Below are positions 24,421 through 37,278 of a stretch of 64,000 nt of DNA, in pieces. A program made the translations under genes and the position numbers. The DNA comes from Populus alba (Eukaryota; Streptophyta; Magnoliopsida; Malpighiales; Salicaceae): contig NC_133293.1 of assembly GCF_005239225.2 (NCBI RefSeq), positions 9,268,333-9,332,332 of the forward strand. Reading direction: 5' to 3'. Positions within the stretch are counted from its first letter, which is position 1; each line of letters begins with the position of its first letter. The notes under the pieces were generated by a model. The model searched no databases. It was not told where the DNA came from and saw only the letters and a program-made list of their open reading frames with translations.

Positions 24421-26104
24421 AAATACTCCTTTTTAAATCCATCAAACCCATGGTTTCGAAATAAGGAGATCATTCAAAGGAAATACAACAAATAAAAGCC
24501 CTCTAAAATCAAATCTCCCAAATGGTAGATCTAAAAAAAACCCAGACATAAGGATTAGGGAGTGAGAGCCACCTCTAAAGAGAAAAAAACAGGCTATAGG
24601 TGAGAGGTTTCAAGGGTGTGTTCAGTAACATAATATATATAGTTTTCTTGTCCCTTTCCAACAAAAAAATTAGAAAGTGTGTTCATTTATTGAAAATAAA
24701 AACGAATTTTTTCACCAAAACAATAAGAAATACATCAAATATCACAACTATTAAAAAAAAAAACATAATCTATAATAGTCATCCTAATATTTTGTATTTG
24801 TTATATTATAATTATAGAATATTATTTTTATTTTTATTTTTATTTTATTCAAATTAAAAATTACCATGAAAAATATATAATGCTAACTAAAAATATATAT
24901 ATATCAGATTTACAGAAAAAATTAAATTCATGACTCTAACTAAACATGAAAAACATGCATGTAAAAAATAAATTTAATAATTGCTTGGCTAAAAGGTATT
25001 TGTATATAAAAGAAAAAAAATTATTTTGTTCATTTTTTTTATTCGAAAAACTTGTATTGAAAAACTGTGGAGAACCTCTAAAATATATTTTTCAAACTCG
25101 ATATAAATTTGAAAAACTAAAAAAATATATATATATAAAGTGAAAAATATTGTATTTGAACACCAAGTTTTATTTTATTTTTTTCAAATCTAATTTTTCA
25201 GAAAATTAAAGTGTTATTCTATTTCTAAACAATCTATAGAGGCTAGACATAGAAAAATATAATTTTCAAAGGCTCCTTAAAAAAAAACAGGGATTGTGCT
25301 TGCTTCGTCACATATTTGTTAGTTAACATATATATAAAACATCAAGAAGAGTTGGGTGGTAAAACTTCTTAATTACAAGATTCTTGGATTGCTTTTCAAT
25401 ATGTAGACTATAAATGGCATAAACCTTTAAGTTTATGTTCAAGAACATCCCATTAAAACAATCGAGGTCCAAGTTGATTGCATTTACCTACTGATGAGGC
25501 TAAAAAATATCCTTGGAAGTATCGGTGGCACTTTTCTATGAGCTAATAAAACTAAATCTAAAGAATTTGGTGGGTTCATCGACACCTGCAAGAAAAACAC
25601 CACAAAGCTAAAGTCAATATAATATTTGTACATGTGACAAGAAGAATAAGTATTATTCTGGCTAAAATATTCTTTAAACCTTGTTTAAATCTTATATTAT
25701 ATTTGTGTTGTCAGACCTAAAGCCTTAGAGAGATGAGCTCTAGCCTATTAGCATTGGCTACCCTTTAGTCTATAGAGATAAAGTTATGCTTGTATTGATT
25801 TTATTAAGATAAATATTTAAGAAACATCTAGTATATTTAATATAAATATCTAGGATATTTGTAGAGATATTTATGAAGGTGTATATAGTGTATAAACAAT
25901 TTATGTAGTTTTTTCATGTATCACTAGAGCCTAGGCTTGAACATATAAAAGGTATCATCAGGACTCAATGGCTCTGGTGATAAACAAAAGTTAACATTAT
26001 CTAATGTAAGTAGTTTCTCCCCAACTCTTATTAGGTCAAGTCTTCCAAACATATATGTTTGCACATAGCCATGAGCATGGTTGTGAAGCGTAGATATAGG
26101 AGTA
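24421..26104. other. AT-rich intergenic DNA, no supported gene
   Basis: Poly-A and (TA) runs; short Lys/Asn/Ile-rich ORFs are compositional. From about 25700 the sequence may already belong to the decayed LTR element that follows; its left edge could not be fixed. Confidence 0.4.
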
Positions 26105-26620
26105 ATAGCAGGCGAGCTTCCAGACCCATCATCTTTGAGCTCATCCAAACATTAAACACATGTATATATAGGTCTAGCAAACTACCATACCCATTATCTT
26201 TGGGCTCAGTCAAACGTTGAGCCCATGCTCTTTTAACGCTAGAGATATTTTATCATGACGAGTCAAATATGTTTTATCTCGAGAAGTCAAAGATATTTTT
26301 TCTGGTATTTTAATATTTTCTCTTCAATAAATAATGCAATGGGGGGTATAAAAGAAAGGGGTTCTATTTTTCTCCATAAAAAATTGGCATATTTATTTTA
26401 GGGCTTTCTTTTAAATTATTACTGCTTTTTCTCTCAAACTATACTCATCTAATTATCAAAGAGCCCCAAATACATAAAAATGGACCTTTTGCGACTATTA
26501 AATATGATCCACCAGTCATTTTATCAAGGATGGATCAGGTTATCAAAATCAAGAGATTAACCAAATGTTCTAGATACCAACTTGCCCCACAAGCCTGTGG
26601 GATAAACTCGATCCTCATCA
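26105..26620 (+). repeat. Left LTR of the decayed retrotransposon
   Basis: Includes about 1.5-2 copies of a ~60-bp unit (CCAGACCCATCATCTTTGAG...CATGTATATATAGGTCTAGC) and the TATAAAAG site at 26347-26354. It ends CATCA at 26620. The left boundary is uncertain. Confidence 0.65.
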
Positions 26621-27397
26621 ATAGCGTTATCTGTAAGAAAATGATAAAAAATCCATTGATTACTCTTTCAAAAGGCAATCTATCATCATCCCCAATTTCC
26701 ATCAGAGTTGGAGTCTTGAGGTTTTGGAATGCTTTTAGGGGTACTAGCAAAATATTGGTTCAAACTGTACAACTTCAAGAGTTATTGCAGGCCAACGACT
26801 TCATCCAAGTTCCTAAATCTAGCAGGGTAGACTATATCTAAGTATAGAAATTGTCTTCTCGTTTGCTAGTTATACTTTCACAACAATCCAATGAATTATG
26901 TTGATCTAGGAGGAGTCCTTTTAACAACCACTTAGAAAACCTCTACCGGAGAAAACTCCATCCCCTTTTCTTTTTAGGGTGGAAAATATAATGTTATTTT
27001 GGTTGATTATACCTTAATGGGAGATAAAAATGTATTATAGTCAATGACTAAAAATGTAAGTCTCTTGTATATTAATTAAATTATTCAAAATAATGATGCT
27101 TTCTACTCTCCATGTTCTCTCCAACGTAAGAGCCCCTCACCCTTCCATTGATGGGATGAATTCACTCTCTCTAGTATGATAACATATTTATTTTGAAAGG
27201 ATTGAACGTCTTTCTAGTATTATGACACATTTTACCTAGGAAGAGATTACTATAGTTTTCTTCATGCGATCACACAATACATCTGAACTGATAAAAGGAT
27301 GCCTAGAAATGACACTTCTTTTTTATTCCAAGAAGTTAGGACCCGTCTAAATCCTATTAAGGTTAGATAATTCGTTGCCTAACACAAGAAATGCTTA

Positions 27398-27535
27398 ATT
27401 AAGTATGGGCGTGAGACCTAAAAATATTTTACTAGGTATGGGTATCATACCCATAAATAGTTTAATAAGTGTAGGTGTTGAACCCAAAAATATTTTACCA
27501 AATATGCATGTTAGACCCAAATAAGATTTCTACAC
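27398..27535 (+). repeat. Diverged short tandem units inside the retrotransposon
   Basis: Three to four copies of a ~38-45-bp unit (GAGACCTAAAAATATTTTAC.AGGTATGGGT) follow one another. Confidence 0.55.
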
Positions 27536-29814
27536 GAGGACTTTAGACTCATGAAAATCAACAATGAGATAAATTAATTTTATAAAAAGAAAAAAGAAAA
27601 AATGTATATACATGTGTACAAAGGGGTTTAAAGATCTAGCTCAGGCTTTTCAATTAGGTACTCCTCCTGCTAGGATGCAACGGCCCTAACCGGGAACATG
27701 TCTGTAAAATCAGGGACTAGGACTGAATGGAAAGTTGTACTAAAATCCACATGTATCCCCTTTAAGAGATTAAAGAAATACATGTTAGACATTGCAAGGA
27801 ATATCTTGTCTTTCACCTTCTCGATCAAAGCTACCGACCCCGTGAAAAATCCTTGGAACTACCTAAAAAAAGTTCTTAAAGCCTCCAACTTCGCCTAGGA
27901 AGGCTAAGCCTCTTCCCTGGAAACAACAACTAGCCTGCGTAATAGTAAGCTCAATCTGAAGACTAGCTTGAAAAACCCTTGCTTCAAAGAGCTTCTGTCT
28001 TAGGGGAACCACCTAGTTATGGGTGGCCTTAAGTGATTTTTTACAAAAGCCTAGCTCAAGGGCAAGGCCTTGTGTTCGGCCCTTTAGCGTGCTTCAATAT
28101 GGAATAAGCCACTTTAATGCTCAACAGTTCTGTTTTCACAACATATTTCTCCTTCTATATTCATTCGAATATAGCTTGATTTGTCCTGTTTGCAACCACA
28201 ACCTCTCTCACGTGACCCCTTTTAGTCACTCAAGGCCTCTGAAAGTGGGCACACATCATGAAAGTCTACCAAGAGTAATTGTTAAAAGTGGTAATCACCA
28301 AACCAAACTGAAAAAAGGTAGCAACCTCCCTTGCAGAACAACTTAGTAGTATCTTTGGGCCATTTTATTGACTTCACTCTTAGTTGAAGTCAACTCTAAT
28401 ACAATATAGTTCTTCTCCTCATCAAGCTTAGATGAGGCTTGTTGTTTACTTCATAGGGACCCCTTCAGTAGTGGGAATAACCCTAGATGAGTTATAGTCC
28501 TTCTTTATGATTGATTGTCCCAATGAATCTTACAACTAACCATCTCCCCCCTCCACTTCTTGACATGTGTTGGCTTCTCAACCAACAAGTTCTTTATGGC
28601 ATCATTGTTTCTATTTGGAAAGGTAAAGAACCACTACATGTCATTTCTGCTATCAATGCTAGCAACCAATTAATAATAGTTTCTAAAAACATTTATAATA
28701 GGCTCAAGCTTAATGATCCTACAAAATTATTCACAAAAAAACATGATTATCCATCCATTGAGGTGTAACTTGCCTAGACCCAGCTGTTACCTAAACACAT
28801 CCCTTGCAAACCCTTTTAAAAATGAAGGATTACAACATTATATACATACAGTTATGGGCGGTAATTTCAAAAAAAAGGCTAGGGTAGAGCTTAGAGTCTG
28901 CTCACTAATACGCTCAGCAAGGTCAAACATATGAACCATGTACTCTCAAGATTAGTGGCGAGCCACAAATTCTACATCCATAACACTTACACTACTAAAT
29001 ATGTTGTCAATAAAAGTGTGGGGCAACCTCCATCTTTCTTAGATGTCTCTTATAGGGTCAGGAAAGGAACTCATTCGAGACCTTCTAAACTGGGTATATT
29101 TGGTAGGGGAAGGAAAATGACTCATATAGAAAAGTTTTCTCCTTTTCCTATTAGAAAAGGATGCCAATATAACACATCTTCTTGTCTTAGGGCCTAGTCT
29201 AATAGACCCTTGTCCATTGCTGCTTTTTTTAGGCTCTTGTTGGAACCTGAACTCCTTGTTAGGGTTATGAGTGCTTCTCTTTTTAAAGACGGATTTGACA
29301 TTCCTGAGGTTTATTTGTTTTGTTTGAAAGAATGATAAGTAAAAAGTTTATAGAGAAGGAAATGTCTGAAGGGGTCTTTTCTTAAATTAAAGAAAAGATG
29401 ATCTTGTTATAGGAGCAAATTTACAAGAATTCAGAAAAAGTTAAAGTAAAAGAAAATCCACAAGTAAGAATAACAAGTGTTATATAGAAACAAACTTTTT
29501 GTTCCTACCGTCGGATGAGTAACCCTTCATATCATCATAAATCTAAAAAATCCACTCAATTACTGGTAAGGACAAACCACCTGGACTTGAAAATCCCTAT
29601 AGTCTTGTGTGAGGCATGTAAGATCTTATAGGGACGGTAAAAAAAAGTCTCATCTTTTGCTAACAGAGACTTTTGAAAATCTTTGCTAATAAAACCCAAA
29701 GATTTGAGGGGATATTAATGGATCAACATTTGTCACACCTGGACATCGCATCGATCAATTAAAAAATTATCACTCAATTGGAAAGGAACATATATCTGGC
29801 ATTTTGTTCTTTTA

Positions 29815-30150
29815 GGGGAAAAGATCTTATTCAAGGAGTCGCCACCTAGTATTATGGTTACTAGGAACCCTAACTGGTCAACAAAGATTCTATGATATGG
29901 GATTGGTTACGCAAAAGGGAAGATGCTATCGCCCCTTAAGCGTCTTACCTAAGACAAGTTGCATTGCTGGTTTTGTCTAAAATTGCTAAGAATTTGTTCT
30001 TCTTTTTCCCTTTTTTTATTCTTTTTTTCATGTTCTTGAATCTGGCGTCAGTGAATAATTCCTACAAATATTTCCAACTCTGGCGTTGGTAAATATCGCA
30101 CAAATCCAAAAAATACGATACTTCTGACTTTGGCGTTAGTGAATATTTTC
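29815..30150 (+). repeat. Conserved internal block of the retrotransposon with TCTGGCGTTGGTGAAT repeats
   Basis: Contains AAGGAGTCGCCACCTAGTAT, ACTAGGAACCCTAACTGG, TAAGCGTCTTACCTAAGAC and three copies of a TCTGGCGT(C/T)(A/G)GT(G/A)AATA phrase about 40-50 bp apart. The same order occurs inverted at 40690-41030. Confidence 0.65.
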
Positions 30151-31189
30151 ACAAAAAATGAATTTGAAGAAGAAATTTTCTATGTTATTTTTTTTTTGTT
30201 TATCCTTTATTATTATTTGCCCTTTTTAGATGGAAGTAAAAAAAAAAAAACATTGCATGACATATTTGCATTTAACAGTAATAGTCCACAGATTGAGCAC
30301 ATCTACAAAAAAAACAAACACAAAGAAAAAAAATAAAACAAAGTGTGAGAGGCTCACAAATAAATCAACGAAGGCCCCAAATATTTTTGGAATTTTCTGT
30401 TATCGAAAAGGGGTTCGTTTGGTCAAACATCAAATTAGAATGGGCATAAAAATTATGGCCAAGGCATAAGGGTGTGTTTTACCAAGCACACCTTATCAAA
30501 CACAATTTGAGTCGGTTAGGCCTAAAGCCGAGACCCGGTCCACTTTTTTTTTTTTTTTTGGTTAGATCTAGCCCAGCCATACGTGAAAGGTTCACACATG
30601 GATGCAACAGTAACCAGTTAATTATTGTAGCAAGGAAGGAAGGAAACTTATCTAGGCATGCGGCTGCTGGAGGCGAAGTCGAGTGAGACTGGGCTAAAAA
30701 AAAAAAGGGTTGAGGGGGAGACGGTTAGTATAGGGTTCGCCGCCCCCTTCTTTTTTATGTTTCTCTGTTTTAGGGTTTCTGGTAATGGCCTCCTCTAGGG
30801 TCTCTTCTTTTATGGTTTTCTCTCTCTCTTTTTTTCATACCCTGAGATCTGTATTGATAGTGCCAGAGTCCCTTCGCGTGTGAGAAACTAAATTTCAATC
30901 AAACTCATTCTCTTTTTTGAAGTTTGAATTTGATTAAAAATCAAATTTGAAAGCGGATAACTATCATTATTTTGAAGATAAAGATAGAATGACAAAAGCA
31001 CATTGTAGTCTTTAATTTTCACACAAGTTCATAAATCACACTTTTCATCGAAATAAATCTCTGATATTTTAATTTTACATTTTAAACCTTGTAAAAATTA
31101 AATTGAAAACCAATGGGCCAAAATTGAGTTACAACAACATTTATTGTTTTTTTATTAGATTTGCCATTTTAAAAATGATTAAAGAAAGG

Positions 31190-31914
31190 ATAAAAATTCA
31201 TCATCTTTGGGCTCAACCAAGTACTGAGCCTAAGCATATATGGATTTGGTAAGTTGTCAGACCCACCATTTACATATATGGTTTTGACGAGCTACCAGAC
31301 CTACCATCTATGAGTTCAACCAAGTACTAAGCCCAGGTTTATATGGTTCTGACAGATTGTCAATCCCATTATTTATGGGCTTAGCTAAGCACTTAGTCTA
31401 GACATATGTGAGCCTAGCAAGCTGATAAACCCATTATATTTAGACTTAGCAAAGCGCTAAGCCCTGATATATGCGGACTGAGCCCATGTTTTTTTAATGT
31501 CATATATATTTTATCCTAATTAGTTAGAGATATTTTACCCTAAAAGTTATAAATATTTTACTGATATTTTAATCATTTCTCTTTAATAAAGTGTGCGGGG
31601 AGGGGGGCTATAAAAGAAAGGAGGTATCCTTCAAAAAGGGTTCAATTTTTCTCCATAAAAAATGACATATCTATTTTATGGGTTTTTTTTCCTAAATTAT
31701 GACCACCTTTTCTTTTAAAATATAGCCATTTCATTATTAGATAGTCCTCAAATACATAAGAAGATACCTTTTAAAAGTATTAAGCATGATCCACCAACCA
31801 CCTTGCTAAGAAAAAATAAATTAGATTGTCAAAATTAAAAGATTAATCAAATATCCTAGATATTAGCTTAGCCCATAAGCCCATACAGCCATGAAATAAA
31901 CTCGAACCTCATCA
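31190..31914 (+). repeat. Right LTR of the decayed retrotransposon, with internal ~60-bp tandem units
   Basis: 31198-31490 has about five diverged ~60-bp units of the form GGGCTCAACCAAGTACTGAG...TATATGG.TTTGGTAAG..GTCAGACCCACC. The remainder matches the left LTR, with TATAAAAG at 31609-31616. It ends CATCA at 31914. Confidence 0.65.
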
Positions 31915-32321
31915 GGATCATAAGACTTATTTATGATTAGAAAAAAAAAGTTTTGTAAATAATTATGAGTTGCATTATTCTATATTTAAATGAATAAAAA
32001 AGAAAAGGAATATATATATATATATATATATATATAACCAATTAAATTTTAAGCAATCTTTTCTGCCTCAACACATTATCTCTACGGAAAGTCTATATCC
32101 ATGTCCTCTTCTGTCAACAAAGTCTATGAATGGACCTTTTTCTTTCATTATTGCAAAACCTATGGTTCTACTAATTTTTTAAATCAAAGATAAATCATTT
32201 CTATGTCCATCTCCCTCAATAAATCTTGTATTTTATTTTAAAATTTTACATGGAATGGAGCCAAGTAATATTTTGTTGCAGGAGCTCCGAAGTGATCCAC
32301 CCTCTTCAAATCCCACTAGGA
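31915..32321. other. Intergenic DNA after the retrotransposon
   Basis: A (TA)13 microsatellite lies at 32011-32036; otherwise nothing is recognised. Confidence 0.5.
32011..32036. repeat. (TA)13 microsatellite
   Basis: Uninterrupted alternating TA, directly visible. Confidence 0.95.
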
Positions 32322-32529
32322 CTATGTTTGGGAACATGGTTCAACCTGTGTTTTCAAAAATTTTAATTTATTTTTTTTTACTAAAATTGAGTGCGGTTTG
32401 TATTTTTTTGGATCGTTTTGATGTGCTAATGTCAAAAATAATTTTTAAAAAATAAAAAAAATCATTAACATGCATTTCAACACGAAAAGTTATTTGAAAA
32501 GCAACCGCTGTCACATTGTCAAACACGCT
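32322..32529 (+). repeat. Dispersed ~210-bp repeat, copy 2
   Basis: Starts CTATGTTTGGGAACATGGTT and ends GCAACCGCTGTCACATTGTC/AAACACG. It shares GTGCGGTTTGTATTTTTT, GATCGTTTTGATGTGCTAAT and AAAAGCAACCGCT with 37279-37490. The ends (.TGTTTG..CAAACA.) are inverted, as in a MITE. Confidence 0.75.
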
Positions 32530-35228
32530 CTAAAATTATAGGGTGCACCATTTCATGTTTTTATTTTTAATTGGAGTGTGTTTGAGATTATAATAAAAAT
32601 TATTTTTTTAAAATATTATTTTTAAAAATATATAAAAATAATATTTTTTTTATTTTTTAAAATTTATTTTCACATCAACACATAAAGATGATCAAACATT
32701 ATAAAAAAAATAATTTAAAACTAAAATAAATTATTTTTTTTAAATCCAAATATAAAATCAATCACTGCATGGCAGCAAACATTGGTTATGATGTTTCCGT
32801 GCAGGTACTCGGTATATGGAATAAGATTTGCGCGGGTTAGACTATTTGTTGTCGTTGATGATTGGTTGAATTTAGTAAAAATAAATCTAACGGAGGAGAA
32901 GTTATCATTGGAAAAATAATTAGTGATTGGCCACACAAGTGTGGTCTAATTGCATAATCTACTAAACAGTGAAGTCCTGCACGCGCTCTAGCGAGCAACA
33001 GTTTATTATATTTTACTCCTTATAGTTTAACGAAACTAATTAATTAGTCCTTGTAGATTTGTTTTAAAAAATATTCGATCTCTATGCTTATGAATTTATT
33101 TTTAATTATTTTTGTTAATTTTATGTTCCTTTTAAATTTATTTTAATTTAGAAAAATAAAAAATAAAAAATAAAGTAAATAAGAGGAGGGTATTTGATGA
33201 GAAGATGGCATTTTTAATATAAAAAACTACTAAATAGAAGATAGGCAAAAGTTGGTCATGAAACTATTTAATTATTTTTTTATATTATAAGTATTATTTA
33301 ATTAGTTTTGATAAACTACTAGGATTGAGTTTGTGTTTGATTGTATTACATTATGTCATACGAGAAAAATAACACTTTGTGACGGGCTAGTGTACTGTGC
33401 TTAGAACTATTTATAACAATAAAAAAGTATTTGAAATATCAAAATTATCAATAAATATTGCAGCATTCTAAAAATATTGTAATAAATATGGTATGTTTAT
33501 ATTAAATGATTTATAACCTTTTAGACGTACATTACGTATCTTCATATTTTTTAAGTTCAACAAACTAAAGAGATGTTAAATGTCATGATAATATATATAA
33601 ACACATCATTTCGCTACATTCAATGATATATATATATATTTTTTCAAAGCAAAATTGCGTAGAATACTAGCATATTTGGTAAATGTAATATTTTTTTTTA
33701 AATATTATTTTAATTAAAAAAACAATATGACAACGAGGAGTTACACTCTTGTTTCAAAGCTTGGAATACCCTATTTTGTTTCAAAACCAAAATAATTTTA
33801 TTTTAAAAGCCATATTTAATTTAATTTAAAAACAAAATAAATATTGATTAAGGGTTTATTTAGGATTACGGTCTAAATAAAGATGAGTTAAAATTTACTC
33901 TCTTTTTTTTAAATTAAGTTTTTATATTTTTGAATTAAAATGTTGGTATAAAAATTAAAAAAATAATATTATTTTTAATATATTTTTTAAAAAACACACT
34001 TTAAAAAATAATAATTACTATTCTAACAAACAACCTCCCAAAACTGATATGTGAATTTGATTTGAAAGTATGACAATAACAAATAGGCAGAGTAATAAAA
34101 AAATTCATTGAATAATCATCTACCATGTGATTGGATGGAAGATAAAGTACACGTGTGTTCGTGTGGAAAGTAATTGAAATGTGTTTAGATGTAACGGTGG
34201 GAAAGGTGAAAAGAAAGAAAGTCTCCAACGTAATTAAGACTACTCATCAACCAAACCGATGCTAATTTAATCTTAATTATAGAATAAAGTTTTTTTTTTA
34301 AAAAAAAATGAATAATTGGACGGGTGATCTACATGCACACCTGCAGATTGAAGAACAGGAGCCTGAATACAAGAGATTAATTACAAAAGTTTGAAGATAG
34401 CTTTGAGAAGAAGGTGAGTTCTTTATAAAATTAATGCTTCTACTAGTGTTTTGTTTTTGGTAATTGAGTAATTATACTTCTATTTTTTTTTATTGAAGTT
34501 ATTATCTTTTCAGAAAATATTGTTTTAAAATAGATAAATCTAATAAAGATAAAAAAAAAGTCGAGATAAAACGTGTTATTCTAAAAAAAATCATAAAAAT
34601 CTTCTTGAAAATCAAAGAATACCAGATAATCAAACCAAGAAAACCGATGAATCAAGTATATCTAAAGATAAAAATGTCTTATTTTTATTTATCAATCAAG
34701 TATTTTTACTATATTCTAGAATACTTAAAAAAAAAAAGAAATTATCTGCACCTTTTATTATGAAGAATGTGAGGATCACGCTGAAAGGTCGAAAGCAAAG
34801 AGGACCGAAAGTCTCCTGTTACTTGCGTCAGAAAGAGCTCGAGTTTTCAAGCTTCGAACCATTTTTTGGGCAGACAACTACCACATTACGCAATTAAAAG
34901 AACTTGATATTGCCGCAAACGGGAAAAGAAATGTCGTCTTGGTAAATAATCTTTTGAAAGTGATACAATTACATGCAACACTAATTTATTTTCGATTACC
35001 ATTCATTTTCTGCTCGCTTGAGATCAAGATTCCTCCCTGCATTTCTTAAAAAAATATAGAAATACCAAAAACATGAAGCTCTCGATCAAATATAGTCGTC
35101 CCCTTTGAGATTGCAGTGCACCGTGAGCAGTCCCAATCACATCCCAAGATTTGAAAGCTTTCTAAAGATGACAATTACAGCAGCCGGGAAAAATAGCCGG
35201 CAGGCGATCCCGTTGTTGCTACGCCTTT

Positions 35229-35456
35229 TCAGGTTGAAGACGTAAGCAATGATGAAAATGTTAGGTGTTTTAGAGCAACTTTGAGCAGATATGCAGAGAA
35301 TTTTCGCAACTCCGAATCACATGGAAGGAAAAAAAAAAGCATGCCAAGGATGAAACTCAAGAACCCCACGACCATTAATTGTTGCTCTATAATATTCTGC
35401 TCATTTTCCTTTTGTGTTAATAGTGCTTCACATTCTCTGTAAAAAAAGGTCACCAT
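35229..35456 (-). CDS. Unrecognised small ORF with one hydrophobic segment (75 aa)
   Basis: An ATG-initiated frame reads MVTFFYRECEALLTQKENEQ, then a hydrophilic helix-like stretch (NIIEQQL), then a membrane-like segment MVVGFLSFILGMLFFFLP. A T-rich TTTTTTACAG lies just inside the frame, so this could be an internal exon of an unseen gene or chance coding. Part of the hydrophobic tail comes from a poly-A/T run. I do not recognise it. Confidence 0.15.
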   Translation of the reverse strand: MVTFFYRECEALLTQKENEQNIIEQQLMVVGFLSFILGMLFFFLPCDSELRKFSAYLLKVALKHLTFSSLLTSST

Positions 35457-35793
35457 TGATGCGTCGCAAGCTGCATGCTAGCACCTGATTTTAGTAATGG
35501 TATATACCCTAGCTAGCTAGCACTCAACTCAGACTTCTCTGTAAAGTGGTAGCCGGCTAAGAACTTAAGAAAAGCATTTTACTTGTTTTGAAAATGCCAC
35601 TTTACATGGAGAATCTTCAGTTTGGGATATATTGATGAGTAAACGGGTTAATTACACGCATGATATATAGTTTTACTCGTCGAGTCTCTCGATCCTCTGC
35701 TTAATTATTTGATGGCTGAGTCCCTCTATTAAAATTAATTATGTAGTTAATCAGGATTATCCATGTGTTGGCTCTAATTTACTGTAATGTTCC

Positions 35794-35796
<3 letters not shown>

Positions 35797-35828
<32 letters not shown>
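35797..35828. repeat. (AC)16 microsatellite
   Basis: Uninterrupted dinucleotide run, directly visible. Confidence 0.95.
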
Positions 35829-35830
<2 letters not shown>

Positions 35831-36243
35831 TAGAAAGAAGATTCCTCCAAACAAAAGCAAATGATGAAGTTGAATGCATGAAGTATCCTTTGATAACCAC
35901 TCATTTTACTATTCTGTCATAACAATTATTTTTATTTCCAAAAGGAAGCCTGAAACGCTCCTCATCGGCCACCATATATATACCAAAACGGTAGAAACCC
36001 AAAAACAAGAATCATAAGAAAGAAATATTGAAAAGGGAGACAAACAATTAAGGGGAGAAAAGTAAAACTTCGGTTGGTTATCACGATAAATCTCTATGGT
36101 TGGCGTAACCATTTTGCCTACTGAAAATAATACAAATAGTGTTCTTGATATCACACATGATTTTTTCTCCCTTGGATGGGTGAGTGAAGGGACACGGCTG
36201 CTAATTAGTCGTGTTCATATACTATATATTATAGAGCTAATTA

Positions 36244-36534
36244 TGTGAAAGAACCATCTCAATCTAAAAATTCAAATTGTTAGATGAAATTTTAGAATAT
36301 AATTTATATTATTCTCTATCACATCTCCTCAAGTTAAAGATTTTTGGATTTAAAACTTATATAGACTCACATTATCTTGTGCTTGATTGTTATCAAATAA
36401 ATGAGGGTGATGAAATTTAAACTCATAACTGCTTGGTCATCAAGGCTATGATATCATATCAAAGAACCATTTCAATCCAAAAATTTAAGCTGTTAGATAA
36501 GATTTTAGGATATAATTTATATTATTCTTTAACA
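36244..36534 (-). mobile_element. TRIM (terminal-repeat retrotransposon in miniature), copy A, 291 bp
   Basis: Read on the minus strand, a ~78-bp terminal repeat (36457-36534) is followed by a primer-binding site at 36445-36456, TGATATCATAGC, a two-base variant of TGGTATCAGAGC. That site is complementary to the 3' end of initiator Met tRNA. Next come a short non-coding middle, a purine-rich CTTGAGGAG and a second direct terminal repeat (36244-36323). There is no coding capacity. The same layout occurs at 44079-44367. Confidence 0.8.
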
Positions 36535-37278
36535 AAGATAAGGTATAGGGATTGATTGTTGTCAACTCTAGTTTTTTTTTTTTTTAAAGCATTTGGAAAT
36601 AAAAATAAGAAAAACTTGTTTGTTTTGAGTTTCTTTTATATAATTTTTAGAATTATTTTATCCAATTTAATTTAAAAATTTAAGTGTTTAGATGAAATTT
36701 CAAGATATAATTAATATTATTTTTTTAACACACCCCTCAAGATATGATTAATATTATTTTTTATTATTTTAGAAAAAATCCAACAGTTAAATGTTATTTT
36801 TTCGCATAAAAAAACAAAAAATTAAAACAGTTTCTGGTTCTGATTTAAAACGAAAACAATAGCAAACGATCACTCCTAAGATTCAGTAATCTTTTCCACA
36901 GGAATGCACAGCTTTTGCTCAAGAGCTAGTTGTTTCAGCTCTACTTAACCAGGCAATATAAGGCAGACAACATCGCTAAATATGAATGTCAAAATAATAT
37001 TTTTAATATAATTTTAATTTGAAAAAAAACCTGCATCCGCATTGCCATGTAGGCAGAAAATGGAAGAACTAACCACTGATGGACCCACACTTAAAACTGA
37101 ATTATTACTTTGCCTGATTTGATTGGATATGGAGGTAGATATTTTAGTGGGAAATGATTTCATGAAACCTTTTGAAACTTCATCATCTTCAAAGGAAACC
37201 CTCCCTGTCTCTCTCAAAACTGGGGACGGGAATTCCCACCCATTGTTTTTGACTTTGGATCCTGGATAGGATTTTTAA
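36535..37278. other. Intergenic DNA between TRIM A and the dispersed repeat
   Basis: 36650-36760 carries a third, fragmentary TRIM-like terminal repeat (AATTTAAGTGTTTAGATGAA; AACACACCCCTCAAG). No gene is seen. Confidence 0.4.

Larger units (their letters stand above)
26105..31914 (+). mobile_element. Decayed LTR retrotransposon (probably Ty3/Gypsy, Tat-like)
   Basis: Two long, diverged copies lie in direct orientation: 26219-26620 and 31475-31914. They share a TATAAAAGAAAGG promoter-like site, TTTTTCTCCATAAAAAAT, GATCCACCA and AAATA(C)TCTAGATA, and end at TAAACTCGA.CCTCATCA. Directly after the left copy, ATAGCGTTATCTGTAAGAAA resembles a decayed form of the TGGCGCCGTCTGTGGGAA stretch that follows 5' LTRs of plant Tat elements. 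Between the copies no gag, protease, reverse transcriptase or integrase text is recognisable. The 29.8-30.2 kb part carries GGAGTCGCCACCTAGTATTA, a phrase I associate with eudicot Gypsy elements. The lineage name is an inference; the LTR pair is directly visible. Confidence 0.75.
32530..36243. other. AT-rich intergenic DNA
   Basis: Further AT-rich repeat pieces lie at 32575-32740. An (AC)16 microsatellite sits at 35797-35828. Apart from the doubtful ORF at 35229-35456, nothing coding is recognised. Confidence 0.45.
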
